Below are positions 19,756 through 33,000 of a stretch of 64,000 nucleotides of DNA, in pieces; within the stretch, counting starts at the first letter, position 1, and every line of letters begins with the position of its first letter. The DNA lies in the NCBI RefSeq assembly GCF_030035675.1, contig NC_084485.1, positions 92,958,838-93,022,837 on the forward strand. Direction: 5' to 3'. Source of the stretch: Rhineura floridana. Its lineage: Eukaryota > Chordata > Lepidosauria > Squamata > Rhineuridae. The translations under genes and the position numbers were made by a program. The notes below the pieces were generated by a model. It saw only the letters and a list, made by a program, of their open reading frames with translations. It searched no databases and was not told the DNA's origin.

Positions 19756-22286
19756 ACATATTTAGGGCACAGTCCTAACCCTAGGTTTGCTGAGATGAGC
19801 AAGTTAGAATCTGGTGGCTCTCCAGCTGGGTCCTAGTTCAGCCAGGTTACGCCAGCATAATTTGCTCATCCCGACTCAGCTGGAGATATGCCAGCATAAC
19901 TCCTTCATCCCGGCTCAGTTGGGGCTCAGCCAAGAGTGGCCTAACTTAAATTGGAATAAGTCCTAAAAAAGTGGTGTGCCAGGCAAGTGGTAGGGACAGG
20001 ATTGGAACTGAGGGGGGAGATTTATGCTTAATCCTTACACCATTCAGTTTAGTCAGATAAATTGGAAACTTAGACCGATGTAAATCAAACTCTGTTTTAC
20101 AGGCTTGTTTTCTTTCTGAAAGGCTAGAGATGGCTCAGCTGACAGTAGCCCCACTCTGAAAGGGGTTTGGATCTGGCATACTTTATGCCATCTTAATTTA
20201 AGTCACCGTAAATTATGCCGGCTTCCATGACTCAGGATTGTGCAGTTGTGCAAAATCCCAAAAATGATGATGCAACATCTTGCAGACTTTGCTAGGGATC
20301 CTTGGTATACTTTTTAGATCAGGAGAGATGCCATTAAAAATATGTTACATTTGGAAGGAAAGCCTGTGTAGTCAAGCCAAGTTATTCTTAATAATTTAAG
20401 AATAACAATCAAATCTGCATGGTACTTCCCAGAGATTAAGAACCATCAGGAAAACAAATTGATGGCTGAAGGCAACAATGAAGGCCATTGTCACTAGTTT
20501 CTGATGTGCTATCGTTTTTTGTCCCTCTGTTTCAGTCTCCTTTCAGGTAAAGAAATCCAAACTATGTGCTTTACATTATATTGGGCCGGAATGCCCATTG
20601 CAAAATATGGAGTGTGCAGTGCTCATACACTGTAGTATAGGATGTTTGTTTTTTAAAATTACCAGCTGTTCCAGTTTTGGCTCTTCTTAGGAAAGTTATA
20701 AAAATTCATGAAGTTAGTGTCTTGGGGAAAGCCATCTTCATTCATTTTACAATCAATGGAGGGCAATTGCTGCTGGGGAGATGACCTGCTTTCCAGCTGA
20801 TGAGTGCACTCTATACAAGACCTCTATATTTTCCCCACTGATATTTTGATGTGGTTCGTGGATTTTGGTCATTTAACTGACAACACCATCCCTGAAAGTG
20901 CTTTGGGGAAAATACCCTGCATGTGTTTTGAATGCCAATGTTTTGGTACAAAGCAAAGCAACACAACAGTTGTATGGAGGTCAAACCAGGCAATAATCCA
21001 ACATGTGATTTTGCCATTTGTGGCCACTTTATAGAAATATATATATATACTGACTGGCTCTGAGCTGATCCCTATCCAGTATTATGGGAGTTCCACCCAC
21101 TTCAATTAACCCAAGGAGAGGCATTTAGCAGGTTAGAACTGCTATTTCCTTTCTGTGGCATTCTCTGCAGCAGGGAGGCAGAATCTGTGGCTCTCCATAT
21201 GGTGTTGGAGTATAGGTGCCACCATGCTGGCTGAGGCTGATGGGAATTGGAGTGCAACAACATCAGGAGAGCCACAGGTTCTCCATCCTGCTCTATAAGA
21301 AGTCTTCTCAGAGCTTGGAAAAGTTACTTTTTTTAAACTACAACTCCCATCAGCCCCAGCCAGCATGGCCACTGGATTGGGCTGATGGGAGGTGTATTCA
21401 AAAAGGTAACTTTTCCAGTCTCTGATACTGTTCTGCTTATAGTGCCAACAGATTCTCAGTTTTATTTATCATTCAGAGAGAACTATGCATAGACAGAACC
21501 ATTGAGCACAACTGTGGAACATGAGAGACAGGTTTTATAAAGCCTTAAGTTTGATGATGTAACTGTTTAATGTCAAGCCCAAATATGCGGAGCTGCCAAA
21601 CTTTCCTCTACTTTTTTCTTAAAAAGACAGTAAGAAGAATGCAGCAGGTCCTGCTTGCTGAATTGTGTTCAAAGGAAGCCTGATTGTGTATGCAGGAATT
21701 TCTTCTATTCTGCTTTTCATGTCCAAGCTACTTATGGCTGGGGAGCCCTCAGCAAGGCCCATCTTCGGGGTGGGCAAGCTGGGCAGACAACTGGGGCACC
21801 AAGCTGAGGGGGCTCACCGAGGTGACCTCAGTGGCTGTGGGTTTTTTAATGTACTGTCTGCAGTGAGCTAGGGTGGAAAAATGCAAGTGTCTGTAACTAA
21901 GGTAGGTAGGTGGTGTGGGAGTATCAGCCTCTATTGTGCTACAAAACTGGTTGGCGTACAAGGCAGTTGCTAGGCATAGTCACATGGTTACTACAGTTCT
22001 ATATTTTGGGACAATGTTTTAAACCGCCCAGAGAGCTTTGGCTATGGGGCGGTTTACAAATGTAATAAATAAATCATCATCATCATCATAATTTCAAAGT
22101 TAAAAAAAAAGCAGCAAGGGAAATTGACTGAAGAAGAAGTTACAGCCTGGGAGACTGTAGTATACAGTGATACTGTCCCTCTAAGAGTAGTTATACCACT
22201 CCAGCAGAGTGCCTATTTCTTGTAGCTGAGGAGGGAGTGTTGGAGCTCAAGGAGGAGAGTTTGTGGTAGGAGCCATTTTGTGTGTC
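19756..22286. other. Intergenic repeats: MITE fragments and an L2 tail
   Basis: No gene is seen. About 19765-20245 is bounded by AGGGCACAGTCCTAA and a roughly inverted CAGGATTGTGC, a possible old MITE. About 21193-21285 is a palindromic MITE related to 10950-11083. About 22020-22095 is an L2 3' end (ACCGCCCAGAGAGC, then AATAAATAAATCATCATC). The rest appears unique. Confidence 0.5.
21309..21424. mobile_element. 116-bp hairpin MITE, copy 1
   Basis: The ends CAGAGCTTGGAAAAG and CTTTTCCAGTCTCTG are inverted, and the inner arms ACTACAACTCCCATCAG and CTGATGGGAGG form a near-complete hairpin around GGCCACTGG. The same unit occurs at 28040-28154 and 43420-43535. CAGAG ends suggest a hAT relative. 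Flanking octamers match poorly here. Confidence 0.75.
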
Positions 22287-23374
22287 TAGGGTTGCCAGGT
22301 CAGAAGCATCCGAAATCCTGAGATTTCAGGGGCGGGCCCGAGTGATGTCATGGGGGGGCTGAGTGATGTTATTAAGCATCAACAACAGTTGCTTGGAGCA
22401 TACAATTCAAACAAAAAAAATTCTCTGATTGGAAATTAAGATAGAAATCTTAGCTCAAAGATAGAGCCTGGGTAGGGAACATTTAATCTAGCCTACTTGC
22501 TTCTGGCAAGAAGAGTTTAAGTGCCCTCAGGCCAGGCCAGTCACCAGAAGACCACTGTTGGAAGAAAGAGCCTAGTGTTGTGGAGATGTTAGATGGGAGA
22601 ACTCAGGAGTAAAGATGGACTCCCTGAAGGCTGCAATTCTAAACACACTTATTAAGGGACTAAGCCCCATAGAACTCAATGGGACTTACTTCTGAGTAGA
22701 TATGAATTGGATTGTGCTATTGGTAAAATTTGTCTAGGGATCCTCAGCAAAGATAACCGTATCCAAGCAGGGTTGGCAACCCCCTGCCTGGAATGCCCTG
22801 CCCCTATCTTTTAACGTGGCTGCTCCAAACATCTTTACAGATTTGACTCTTCACTTCAGAAAGAGGTCTGAGAAATGAGTAAGAGTAAGAAGATCCTCTA
22901 CCCTTTTCTGTCTACTCTGTGGGCTGCTATAAACTCTGACAGCCAACCCAATTTCAGTGAGTAATAACTGACAGAGAGAAAACACATGGTTTGGGCTACC
23001 TTCATAGGCAGCAGCTTGGGAACAACAACAATTGCAGCCATGCTGCCCAGTATGTGAATTCTTTTACCACTATTGGGCAAGAAACAAACCATTATGCAAC
23101 CAACAAGGTGCATCATCAGTGGGTTTAAGGTGGTTGAGCTGAGCACATGGAACCACTGTTGTTGCTTCTATGGATGTAAGGTTAAAGGTAAATGAAATGC
23201 AAACAGAAAAAGACAGTGATGATTTCCTAAATGCAACACCATACCAACCATGACAAGATTACTATGAGTAAGGCAGAAAACTTAGCATCCCACAACCCAT
23301 CAGGATCCCTAATGAAAAACCAAAACTAAAAAAATCCTGGCAGCCAGTCAGCCAGGGTCACAGTAATCCCCATT

Positions 23375-23860
23375 AAGCACAACCTCACCCAGGGACTGCA
23401 GTTAATGCAGAATTCTGTGGCACAATGCTGACATGAGTGAGACCCTATCAGCACATAATACCTCTGCTCTGAAATCTGCACTGCTTGCTGATTTTCTACC
23501 AGGCCAAGTTCAAGTGTGATTTCCATTTTATGGCTGCCACATATTGAAATCAGTCCTTCAGTGTGGCATCACCTATGCTTTGGAACTCCCTACCTATTAG
23601 TCAAATGCCTTCATTGTACTCTCTTCAGCACCTGCTAAAAACATTTTGTTTAGGCAAGCCTATCCAGGCATATATAAGCTATTGTGTATTTTATCTGTTT
23701 TTAACTCATTGTTGGTTTTATTATTTTGAACGTTTTTAAATACCTGTCTAATTGTTTTTGCCAATAATTTTGTTTTAATTCCTTCTGTAAACTGTTTTGA
23801 GATTTTTTACAATGAAGCGGTATGCAAATGTTGTAAATAAAATACATAAATAAATTTTGG
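23375..23860 (+). repeat. L2 LINE 3' end inside the CTAGGG element
   Basis: A decayed L2 ORF2 C-terminus is followed by the 3' UTR and a tail (GCGGTATGCAAATG, then AATAAAATACATAAAT). The matching piece in the other copy is at about 42155-42560 on the opposite strand. Confidence 0.7.
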
Positions 23861-23904
23861 AGTTACTGTGGCCCTTGGGTCTCTTTCCTCTTTTAGGAAC
23901 AAAG

Positions 23905-24070
23905 GAATCTGCATTATACCAACTCAGGCCATTTGATACCATTTAGCTCAGTACTGATGACATGGACTAGAATTGGGTCTCCAGGATTCCAGGCAACAGT
24001 CTTTTCCAGAGATTGGATTTTGGACTTTGCATGCAAAGCATGTTCCTTGTCACTGAGCTATAGCCCTTCC
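23905..24070 (-). repeat. tRNA-derived SINE inside the CTAGGG element
   Basis: The minus strand shows the tRNA-like head with GAGCTATAGCTCAGTGACAAG-like and TTTGCATGCAAAG segments. The matching copy is at 41955-42120 in the other element. Confidence 0.75.
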
Positions 24071-24139
24071 CCTGTTTAAAAAAGTATATTTTAGAATTGT
24101 TCTTTTCAATTTACTAATGAATGCACATCATACCTAAGG

Positions 24140-24335
24140 CAGATCCACACCATTCATTTAAAGTACATTCAACACATATTTGAAGCACATGAATCCCTCC
24201 ACAGAATCATGGGAACTGTAGTTTGTTATGGGTGGTGGGAACTATAACTGTGAGGGGGAAACTATACTTCCAAGGATTCTTTGAGGGAAAACATGTGGTT
24301 TAAATGTGAATAGGATGTGGATCTACTTCACAAAT
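24140..24335. repeat. Palindromic module inside the CTAGGG element
   Basis: GCAGATCCACACCATTC at the left and GAATAGGATGTGGATC at the right are inverted, with inner AACTGTAGTTTG and AACTATACTTCC arms. The same module is at about 41680-41900. Confidence 0.6.
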
Positions 24336-25713
24336 TTTGCCTGCATGTAAATCATTTTAATTAATTTTTAAAATGGAAATGAGCTATAAGGTTTAATGGG
24401 TGACCTTGGGTTATTTACCATCTCTCATCCTATCTGCCCCTCAGGATGAAAACAACAGAGCGGAACCATGACCACCCCAAGGAAGAAGGGCACACTTAAA
24501 ATGTAGAGGAAATAATAATATGAAATCAGATACTTATTGGGACATAGTATTAATAAATATTTACATAAGCATGACTGTCAAAGATGCTTATTATTTATAC
24601 AACCTGTAAAGATATTTATAGTGCAATCCTATGTTGGTTTACTGAGAAGCAAGTCCCAATGTATTCAGTGGGGCTTACTCAAACAGGGACGCAAGCACAT
24701 AACTGCAACCTTGAGTGATAAGCAACTTCATTCACCCAACCCAAAATTCAGAATATGCCACTTTAAGCTGTTTTGCAACTCTTCATACTTGTTTTTATGG
24801 CTATTGGAATTTAAAGTAATTTATTCCTTATTGTGAGCTGCCTTGGTTTCCAGTTGGCAGCCCTACCTCACAGGTTTGTTGGAAAGACTCCATACACACA
24901 CATTGGAGATGTAAAAATACATACACCCCATATTGTAGTTTGTTGTCAAAACCAGTTGGTCATTGCAGAACATTAAAAAAACCAGTATTAGTTTCATATA
25001 AAAGCTGTGACACCTAAGTAAGCCCTGACTAATTCCTTTAAAAATAGAATTTGAGGGGAAGATAAAGATTTACAACAGAAGCACAATTCTTTGCTATGTT
25101 CACTCAAAAGTCCCATTAATTTACATCACAATCCTAACCATGTCTATTCAAAAGTAAATCCTATTGAATTCAATGGGGTTTACTCTAGGTATATAGGATT
25201 AGCATTGCAGCTTTACTCCCAGAAAAGCGAGTATTGGATTAAAGCTTCATATTGGGAAGGTTTTCAAAACAGTGCCCTCTTCAACAGCCCAGGAAAATTT
25301 AAACTTGTTTGACTCCTGCACACAAGAGAGAAAAAGAGTGAAAGCTATATACTACTCAATTTATGAGATCTTCAGATGAAGCAGGAAAAAACAACAGTTT
25401 TTTGCCCTTGCAATGGGGTCTAGGCACTGTCAGGAGGTCAACAAATCACAATCCTGACTTCACTTATAGGCTACAAACCTGAAACGGCAGGTTAGAGCAA
25501 CCATCTATGAGCTCCTTTGACACTACAGAAGTTGTGGGGAGGGCGCAGCTGATGTTTTGGTGTATATCTCAAGAACCAGGCCACTTAGAAACTTAATTCT
25601 TCTTTTAAATGAAAGCTGTGAGTCCGGAGATTAAGGTGACTCACCCAGAGACCCAGAGAGGGCCCCCAAATTCTGGAGTCCCTGGGAGAAAACTGGAGAT
25701 CTGGCAACCCTAG

Positions 25714-26282
25714 TGTGTACTGAACATAATAAAGAATATAGGCCTACAGCTCCATGAGAGTCACACTTTGAGAGCCACCCACACTACATGAGAAACTCCA
25801 TTCGGATCCTAGAACTGAGGCATCTTTCCTGAATGAGTAGTGAAGGCCAGCAGCAGACCAGAAGCAGAAGATCTGTGAGACTAAGCTCCAGGAAGCAGAG
25901 CATAGCTCTGCCAGAAGAGGTTTGGAATTTAGAGGAGGTCCTCAGAAGAAGCACAACCCAATCCCTATTCCCTTATCCCTTATCCCCATGTCAGAAAAAA
26001 TGAATCCCAGGGCAAGGTGGAGTTGTAGATAAGCATTCCCACATGTAGTCCATGCACCAATAATAATTCTCACATATGGTCCCCAGCTTTTCACACACAT
26101 GCATAGGTCCTTGTAGGGGACAGCAGCAGAGCCCTCAACATCACACCTACACTAGGCCCCATAACATAAACCCTCTGGGTGGTCCTGCAAAGCTAACCAC
26201 CAGGGGGGAAAGACACTCCTTGATCAGGGTGCTATTTATCCTGGGCCCTGACTTTCAGACCTTACCCCGACCTCTCATTTTG
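25714..26282. other. Intergenic sequence
   Basis: No gene or clear repeat is recognised. Confidence 0.4.
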
Positions 26283-26470
26283 TTGATTTATTTATTACAT
26301 TTTTATCCCACTCTTCCTCTTCCCTTTAATTCTCAGAACAATCCTGTAAGAGACAAAATCACACAGTAGGTGTTGTGCCTTAGCAGAGATTTGAACCCAT
26401 ATTTTCCGAATCAGTCTAGTATTAATAGTCCAACAGTCTACTATTACATCGCACTGGCTCTCCACACTTC
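26283..26470 (-). repeat. Decayed tRNA-related SINE
   Basis: On the minus strand a GGGTTCAAATCTC-like B box (26385-26400) lies near the head and a GGATAAAAATGTAATAAATAA tail at the other end, with GGATTGTTCTGAG in between. The copy is old and incomplete. Confidence 0.5.
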
Positions 26471-26589
26471 ACTGGCTCGCAACACACACAGGTTCTATCT
26501 ACAACCTTCACAAAAGCAGAGAATTATCTTTTTACGGATGGGGAAATAAATGCCTGGACATGTAAACAACACATAAGATGAATCAATTA

Positions 26590-27240
26590 TTACAGAGTTG
26601 TCCAGGTACCAACTCTACAATATCCTTTTTGAGGTACAGTGACCAGAACTATAGACAACACTCTCAAGGGCAGGCTCAACAAAGATTTGTATAATGGCAT
26701 TGTGATATCAACAGAAATATTTTCAATCCCTTTCTTAATTATCCCTAACATGAAATTTGCCTTTTTCACAGCTGCAGCACACTGGGTTGACATCTTTGAG
26801 CTATTCATCCATCTCCAAGACCCCTTTCCTAGTTAGGACACCACCAGTTCAGACACTATAAGCGCATATGTGAAGTTTCAATTTTTTTGCCCCAATATGC
26901 ATTGCTTTACACTTACTTACATTTAATTATGATTGCTATATTAATGCCCATTCACTCAGTTTAATCCTTTTTGGAGCTGCTTTCAATCACTTTTTGTTCT
27001 TACTACCCTGAACAAGCAAACTTGGCCACTTCACTGCACCCATTTCTGAACAAGTTAAAAAACACAGGTCGAAATACACATCCTTGGGAGACCCCACTTC
27101 TTACATCCCTCTATTGATGAGCAGCTTGATCTATAATCTAATTAAGTTAAAGTGTTTAGTTTTAAAACCAATGTACTGTGCAATCCTAAATAAATTCCAC
27201 TGAGTTAAAAGGGACACCTAGTAAATATGTTTAGGAATAC
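26590..27240 (-). mobile_element. Old L3/CR1-like LINE fragment
   Basis: On the minus strand the peptide NSSKMSTQCAAAVKKANFML resembles the CR1/L3 segment that reads NMSQQCNVAVKKANAILGCI in the copy at 27480-29230. The surrounding sequence is much more decayed, so this is an older insertion. Confidence 0.65.
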
Positions 27241-27479
27241 AGCTGAAGACTTTTTGAAATCCTGTCGTATCTGGGTTGCAGATCTGCCTCAAAATTATTC
27301 AAGCCTCTTTCCTCAACAGGTACCAACAACTGACCTATTTTGTATATCAATTTGGTTACAGTACTAGACAATACTATTTATCTTACAGCTCCATCTGCTG
27401 ACATAAAAGTAGCATGGTTTGTAATAGAGAGATGGCTTTGAGTCTAGGGGTTATTCAAACTATCAGTCCAACCATATTT

Positions 27480-29230
27480 TAGAACAAATAGAGGGGAACT
27501 AGTATTTCAACCAATTTGGAAACCATACTTCTGTTAATGCAGCCTAAAATAGCATTTGCCTTTTTTACAGCCACATTACACTGTTGGCTCATATTCAAGT
27601 TGTGATTATCAATTCCAAGATCCTTCTCACATGTAGTACTGCTGAGCCAACTATCTCCCATCTTAAAACTGTGCATTTGTGTTTTTTTCCCTAGGTGTAG
27701 AACTTTGCACTTATATCTGTTAAATTTCATTCTGTTGTCTTCAACCCAATGTTCCAGCCTATGAAGATAACTTTGGATTTTGTTTCTGCCATTCAGGGTA
27801 TTAACTGTCCCTCCCAATTTTGTATAATCTACAAATCTGATAAGCATTCATCACACCGCCTTTAAAAATGTTGAAGAGCACTAGGCCCAGGACCAAGCCC
27901 GGAGGTAGCCCACTTGATACCTCCTCCCATTTTGAGAAGGAACCACTGATAAGCATTCTTTGAGTATGATTCTGTAGCCAACTGTGGATACACCTGATAG
28001 TTGTTCCATCCAGCCCACATTTAATCAGAATGTCATGGGCAGAGCTTGGAAAAGTTACTTTTTTGAACTACTACTCCCATCAGTCAATCCAGTGGCCATG
28101 CTGGCTGGGGCTGATGGGAGTTGTAGTTCAAAAAAGTAACTTTTCCAAGCTCTGGATGGGGCACCTTGTCACAAGCTTTGCTGAAGTCAAGATATATTAT
28201 GTCCACAGCATTCCCAAAGTCTACCAGGGAGGTTACCCAATCAAAAAATGAGGCACGTTTAGTCCAACAGGATTTGTTCTTGATAAATCCATGTTGGCTT
28301 TTAGTAGTCACTGCATTATTTTCATGGTGCTTACAGACTGACTGCTTTGTAATCTGCTGTAGAATTTTCCCAGGGATCGATGTCAGGCTGACTTGTCTGT
28401 AGTTTCCAGGTTCCTCGTTTTTGCCCTTTTGAAAATATTTTGACAATATTAGCCCTCTTCCAGTCATCCGGCACTTTACCCATCCTCCATGATTTTGCAA
28501 AGATAACAGACAGTGGTTCCGAAAGTTCTTCAGCCAGTTTCTTCAATACTCCAGGCTGCAGTTCAACAGACCCTGCAGATGTGAACTTGTTCAAAGTGAT
28601 TAGGTATTCCTTGACAATTTGTCTACTAATCTCAAACTGCAATCCTGCCTCTTCAACTTCACGTTTGCCAGGAGGGACACTGGCTCCCTTTTGGGAGAAG
28701 ACTGAGCCAAAGTAGGAACTGAGCCCTTGTGCCCTTTCTTTGTCTTTTGTTATCATTTTGCCATCCTCATTGAGTAGCTGTACCACCATTTTTTCCCTCT
28801 GTGTTTTACTATGGATGGACCTAAAGAACTTTTTTTTGTTGCTTTTAGCATCTCTTGCTAACCTCAGCTCATTCTCAGCTTTAGCCTTCCTGACACCATC
28901 CCTGCAATTTTGTCCTGCCTGTACTCTTCCTTTGCGGTCTGGACTTCCTTCTACTTCCTAGACGTGTCCTTTTTTGTTTTCAGGTCAGCTCTAAGGTTTT
29001 TGTGAAGCCACATTGGCTTCTTCTTCTGCTATGTTTCCTCCCTTTTCCTTGTTGTAATTCTTATCCATTGTGCCTTTAGAATTTCCTTTTTTAGAAACTC
29101 CCAACCATCTTGGACTCCTTTTCTCATTAGGTTTGCTTGCCATCAAACCTTACTTATCAGTTGTTCTGAGTTTATTAAAATCAGCTTTCCTGAACTCCAG
29201 GGTACACACAACTGCTCTCAGCTTTTGCTT
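27480..29230 (-). mobile_element. CR1-type LINE fragment, interrupted by a MITE
   Basis: It aligns in sequence and order with the CR1 copy at 2906-5020. On the minus strand 28789-28331 carries the ELQPGVLKKLAEELSEPLSV block, about 28330-28160 the RT segment with YLDFSKACDKVPH, and 27847-27480 the C-terminal FVDYTKLGG onward. Stops and frameshifts are present, and both the 5' part and the last part of the 3' end are missing. The hairpin MITE at 28040-28154 splits it. Confidence 0.88.
28040..28154. mobile_element. Hairpin MITE, copy 2, inserted in CR1
   Basis: CAGAGCTTGGAAAAGTTAC and its inverse at the right end bound a 115-base hairpin. The CR1 sequence resumes on the right side (GGGGCACCTTGTCACAAG), which shows that the MITE came later. 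Confidence 0.85.
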
Positions 29231-29687
29231 CCTTTAAAATAAGGAACTCAGGTATAACATAGTCACTTTCTCCCAGAGTTCCTGTAACTGCCACTTCATC
29301 CACTAATGTTCGATTACAATTTAAGCGCTTTTATTAAATATACATTTCTAAACAGAATTATTTTCTTTTAAATCTCCAGCTGGAACAAAAGTATTGTGTA
29401 AAAGTGATATTCTACAAAGTTTCTACTGAACCACATCTATATACTATTGTTATCATTCCAAGAGCTGTTTCAATCAGTACATGCTGATCATCACAGTAAA
29501 AAACTGTATGCAGAACAACAATTTGCATGTAAAAATATGTAGTTGGAAAGACAGAAAAGAGAAAAATGTTTTGACTGGTTTCTATTTTGTTTTTTCCAAG
29601 AGAACCCTTTTACAAAAAATCCTGTATTTGCACTTCTGCTTTCATATAAGAACAATCTGCATAAGAAAGCCTTTTTTGAAAAAAAAT
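29231..29687. other. Intergenic sequence
   Basis: The first 70 bases may still belong to the upstream part of the CR1 copy. The rest is AT-rich with no gene recognised. Confidence 0.4.
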
Positions 29688-30063
29688 GGAAATGGACTGC
29701 CTTCAAGTCGATCCCGACTTATGGCGACCCTGTGAATAGGGATTTCATGGTGAGCGGTATTCAGAGGGAGTTTACCATTGCCTCCCTCTGAGGCTAGTCC
29801 TCCCCAGCTGGCATGGGCCTGCTCAGCTTGCCACAGCTGCACAAGCCAACCCCTTCCTTGTCTGCAACTGCCAGCTGTGGGACAATTGAGCTCCTTGGGA
29901 CTATGCAGCTTGCCCACAGCTGCACAGGTGGCAGGGCATGTAACCCCTGAACCACTCACTGTGGGGGTGATCTTTAGCTGGCCCTTTACACCCAGGAGAC
30001 ATGAGCGGGAGTTTGAACTCACAGACTCTGAACTCCCAGCCAGGCTCTCCTCCCCACTGTGCT
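29688..30063 (-). repeat. Long Sauria-type SINE
   Basis: On the minus strand a tRNA-like head (AATAGCACAGTGGGGAGGAG, then a GAGTTCAAACTCC B box) is followed by a body of about 250 bases that the 8540-8755 copy lacks. It ends in the shared GTCGCCATAAGTCGGGATCG and ACTTGAAGGCAG tail. It is probably a separate subfamily with the same Bov-B-derived 3' end. Confidence 0.75.
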
Positions 30064-33000
30064 ATTACTATGGAGAAATCACCCATTTTTTTCTTATTTA
30101 AACAGATGTTTATTCCAGCTATATTTTACCATGATATACCACTTTCATGTATGCCATGCTACTTTGATGTATGTGAGCTAGCTGAAATATCATGTAAAGC
30201 AATTCAAAGAACATTTTAACACAGGAGGCTTCATTGCATTCTGTCTATAATCAGATATAAAATTTGCAATGTATGTACAATTTTGCTTTCACATTCCATG
30301 TAATATCATTAACCACATGTGATACAAATTACATGGGAGATGTTCATATGCACCTTTTTCGTATCATGTGCAAAAACTGTCAGTTAGTGAAGTTCAAGGA
30401 TTCAAAAGTGCACAGATGGTAAAGGAAACCATGCAACAATGCAGAAGCTTTGGCTTCTGGCCTAAACATTTAAATCTGTTAAGTCATCTGTGAAACACAT
30501 ATTCCTCAGCATAAGTCTTTGAATGGCACATGCCTCAGGACTTGAAATGCTGTACTGAGGCCTAGATCTCAATGAAAGTCTTGAGTCTGGGTTGTTACCT
30601 TGGGACTGCAGGGGAGGTTCACCTGAATGTATGGCTGCTCATTCAAAAACTTATCTCCCCATATAATGGATGTTGAGAAAAGGGCTATCTTTGCAGGGGT
30701 TTGTTTTGTTTTGTATTGAGAAACATTCTGTTGAGTGAATTCTCACCTCCAATACGATACAGCTGGGATCCCCAAACTGATGTCCATTCAGGCGATTCGG
30801 TTCATGTCTGTGGATTTGTGGTTGAAGACAGGAAATGGAACATCCATTGCATCAAATATTCATATTGTTTTTAATTGTATTTTAATTGCTTCTTTTATGT
30901 CTTGTCTTGTCTTTTATTGTATTACAACTTCAATTCAATAAAAATACAATTAAAAATCATACAGCATCTAGTACAGTGTATTACAATTGCTACAACAAGC
31001 ACAAAAATCATTAAGTGGTCCATTAAGACCTTCGGCAATTTTCAAGTGGTCTGTGGGGGGGAAAGTTTGGGAACCTCTGTGATAGAGGCTTTCCATCTCA
31101 ACAAGTACTAGGTATAAGATGGAGTTGCATTAGTATAGTAGTTTCAAAGTGATGTAAACTGGGTTGAGCATATATTTGTTATAGATAGTTTTGTATAGTC
31201 TGTATAAGTCTCTCGGCCTAGTGTCAAAACCCATGGCAATGAATAGGAATCTTTTTTTGGTGAGTTAAAATTTTTATATCAGAATTAGTGCCCCCTTAAG
31301 TAAGCAACAAACATAAAGTTTAACACAAGCAGATTCTGCATTTTTAAGTGAGTGGAAATGAAAAGAAACAGCCACATTATTATTATAATATTCTCAAATA
31401 TAGTATTTTATCATACAAAAGAATATGGGGCTTATCTGAGATAAAACTACAAAATTTTGGCTCCTTAAATCCCATAAAATCTGTGTGATTTTATCAATTG
31501 CAGACATAGTCTTAAATGTATGGGCTACAAGAAGCATGTCAAGATAACTGATCTCTGAATCTAAACAAAATGATCAGGTTTGTACAATGGAAATGCTATT
31601 AGTAGTGTTGGTACCTTTCATCTGTGACGGGATTGCCCAATTAGAAACATAGTCCCAAATAATTTCTGAATATGCTCTAATGAGAAACTATTGGTTACAT
31701 TTTGAATCCATAAAGATAAATCAGAAACAGAACAGAGCAGTATTGGAAAAAGTTTTGAGAGCATCAAAGATAACATTATCTACAATTTGGAAATCACCCA
31801 AAGGAAGCATTCACAGTTAGGGAACTGTTAAGGAAGTTATTAGCCATAGCAGGAACACATACATTAACAACTTTAGTACAGTATATCTTTAAGAAGCAGG
31901 TTATGACGACTCAGATTTAAGATGAAAATGGCTACCATTTGTACAATGTTAGTAATATTATTAAGACCATATATTTGAAATTAGAGACTAAGGAGGGATG
32001 GGAGAGGATCTTCTGTACAAGAAATGGAAAGCTGTAGCATTTCATCTGTTTGCAGAGCAGAGGGAGAGAAGAGAAGCAGGCTCATCCCATTGTCTCTGCT
32101 AGGAGACCAGTGTGTTTTGGTTTAAGAACTGGTGCCTGAGTGCCTTTTTCCCCCTCTCCAATTCTTCTTCTGTGTGGAATATTTTCGATTCTAAGCCTGA
32201 GGGAAGGGGCTGTCTTGTTTTTTTATTGAAATGTAAGCTTTTATGAAAGAGCAGAGTAAAAAAAAGTTTAAATAAATAACTTTTTAGCAAAACTGTCCCA
32301 AAGAAAGTCTATTTTATCCCAAAGAAAGTCTATTTTTTCTCAGTAACCAAAATAATTTTATTTACTATAGTAACACTAAATGTCCACGTTAAATGTAGGA
32401 AAACAAACTATACATATTAGGGAGAGTTCAAAGTACAAATCCAACTTTTAACCAGGCTCCAAAGAGAGAAGAATGTCTTTCTATACTGTGATACCTTAAT
32501 CAATATAATACTAACAACTTGTAGGATGCTTGTTAAAGAAAATGTAGGCTAGCTCAAAATCAGAGCCTACTGCATCTTTAAAGAGAAAGGTTGTCCAATA
32601 AACATTAAGGACCACAGTCCTCAGATATGTAAGTGCCACACCGACATACAATGGATCTGTTTTGTTGTTTTCCAGCACAGCAGCCTTTACATGCACTGCA
32701 AACCATCTTTAAAACTCAGGATAGTCCCAAATGATGCTTGTGCTGAGGTACATAACAAGGCCTGCCAAATAAAATGTTCTGCCCTTCTCCATGCACAGAT
32801 GGGCTCTCTCACAAGATCTGTGATCCTCAAAACAATCTCACTAACATTAAGAGTACTACTTTTCAGAATATGTAGTCTGATATTGTCTTGAATAGCTAAT
32901 GTACACGGGAATCTACAACTTGCTATGTTAGAATCAGGATGTCATCTGATACTGACTACTAACAACTTGAGAAATGACAATCTTACAGAGCATAACAACA

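Larger units (their letters stand above)
22287..25713 (+). mobile_element. CTAGGG TIR composite element, left copy (about 3.4 kb)
   Basis: The ends are perfect 13-base inverted repeats, CTAGGGTTGCCAG and CTGGCAACCCTAG, with TGTGT on both sides (22282-22286 and 25714-25718). The whole length aligns, inverted, with 35517-44272 once the younger insertions there are removed. It carries an L2 3' end (23375-23860), a tRNA-SINE (23905-24070), a palindromic module (24140-24335) and several GTGCAATCCTA modules, all also present in the other copy. No transposase or other recognisable protein is encoded. The superfamily is not identified. Confidence 0.75.
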
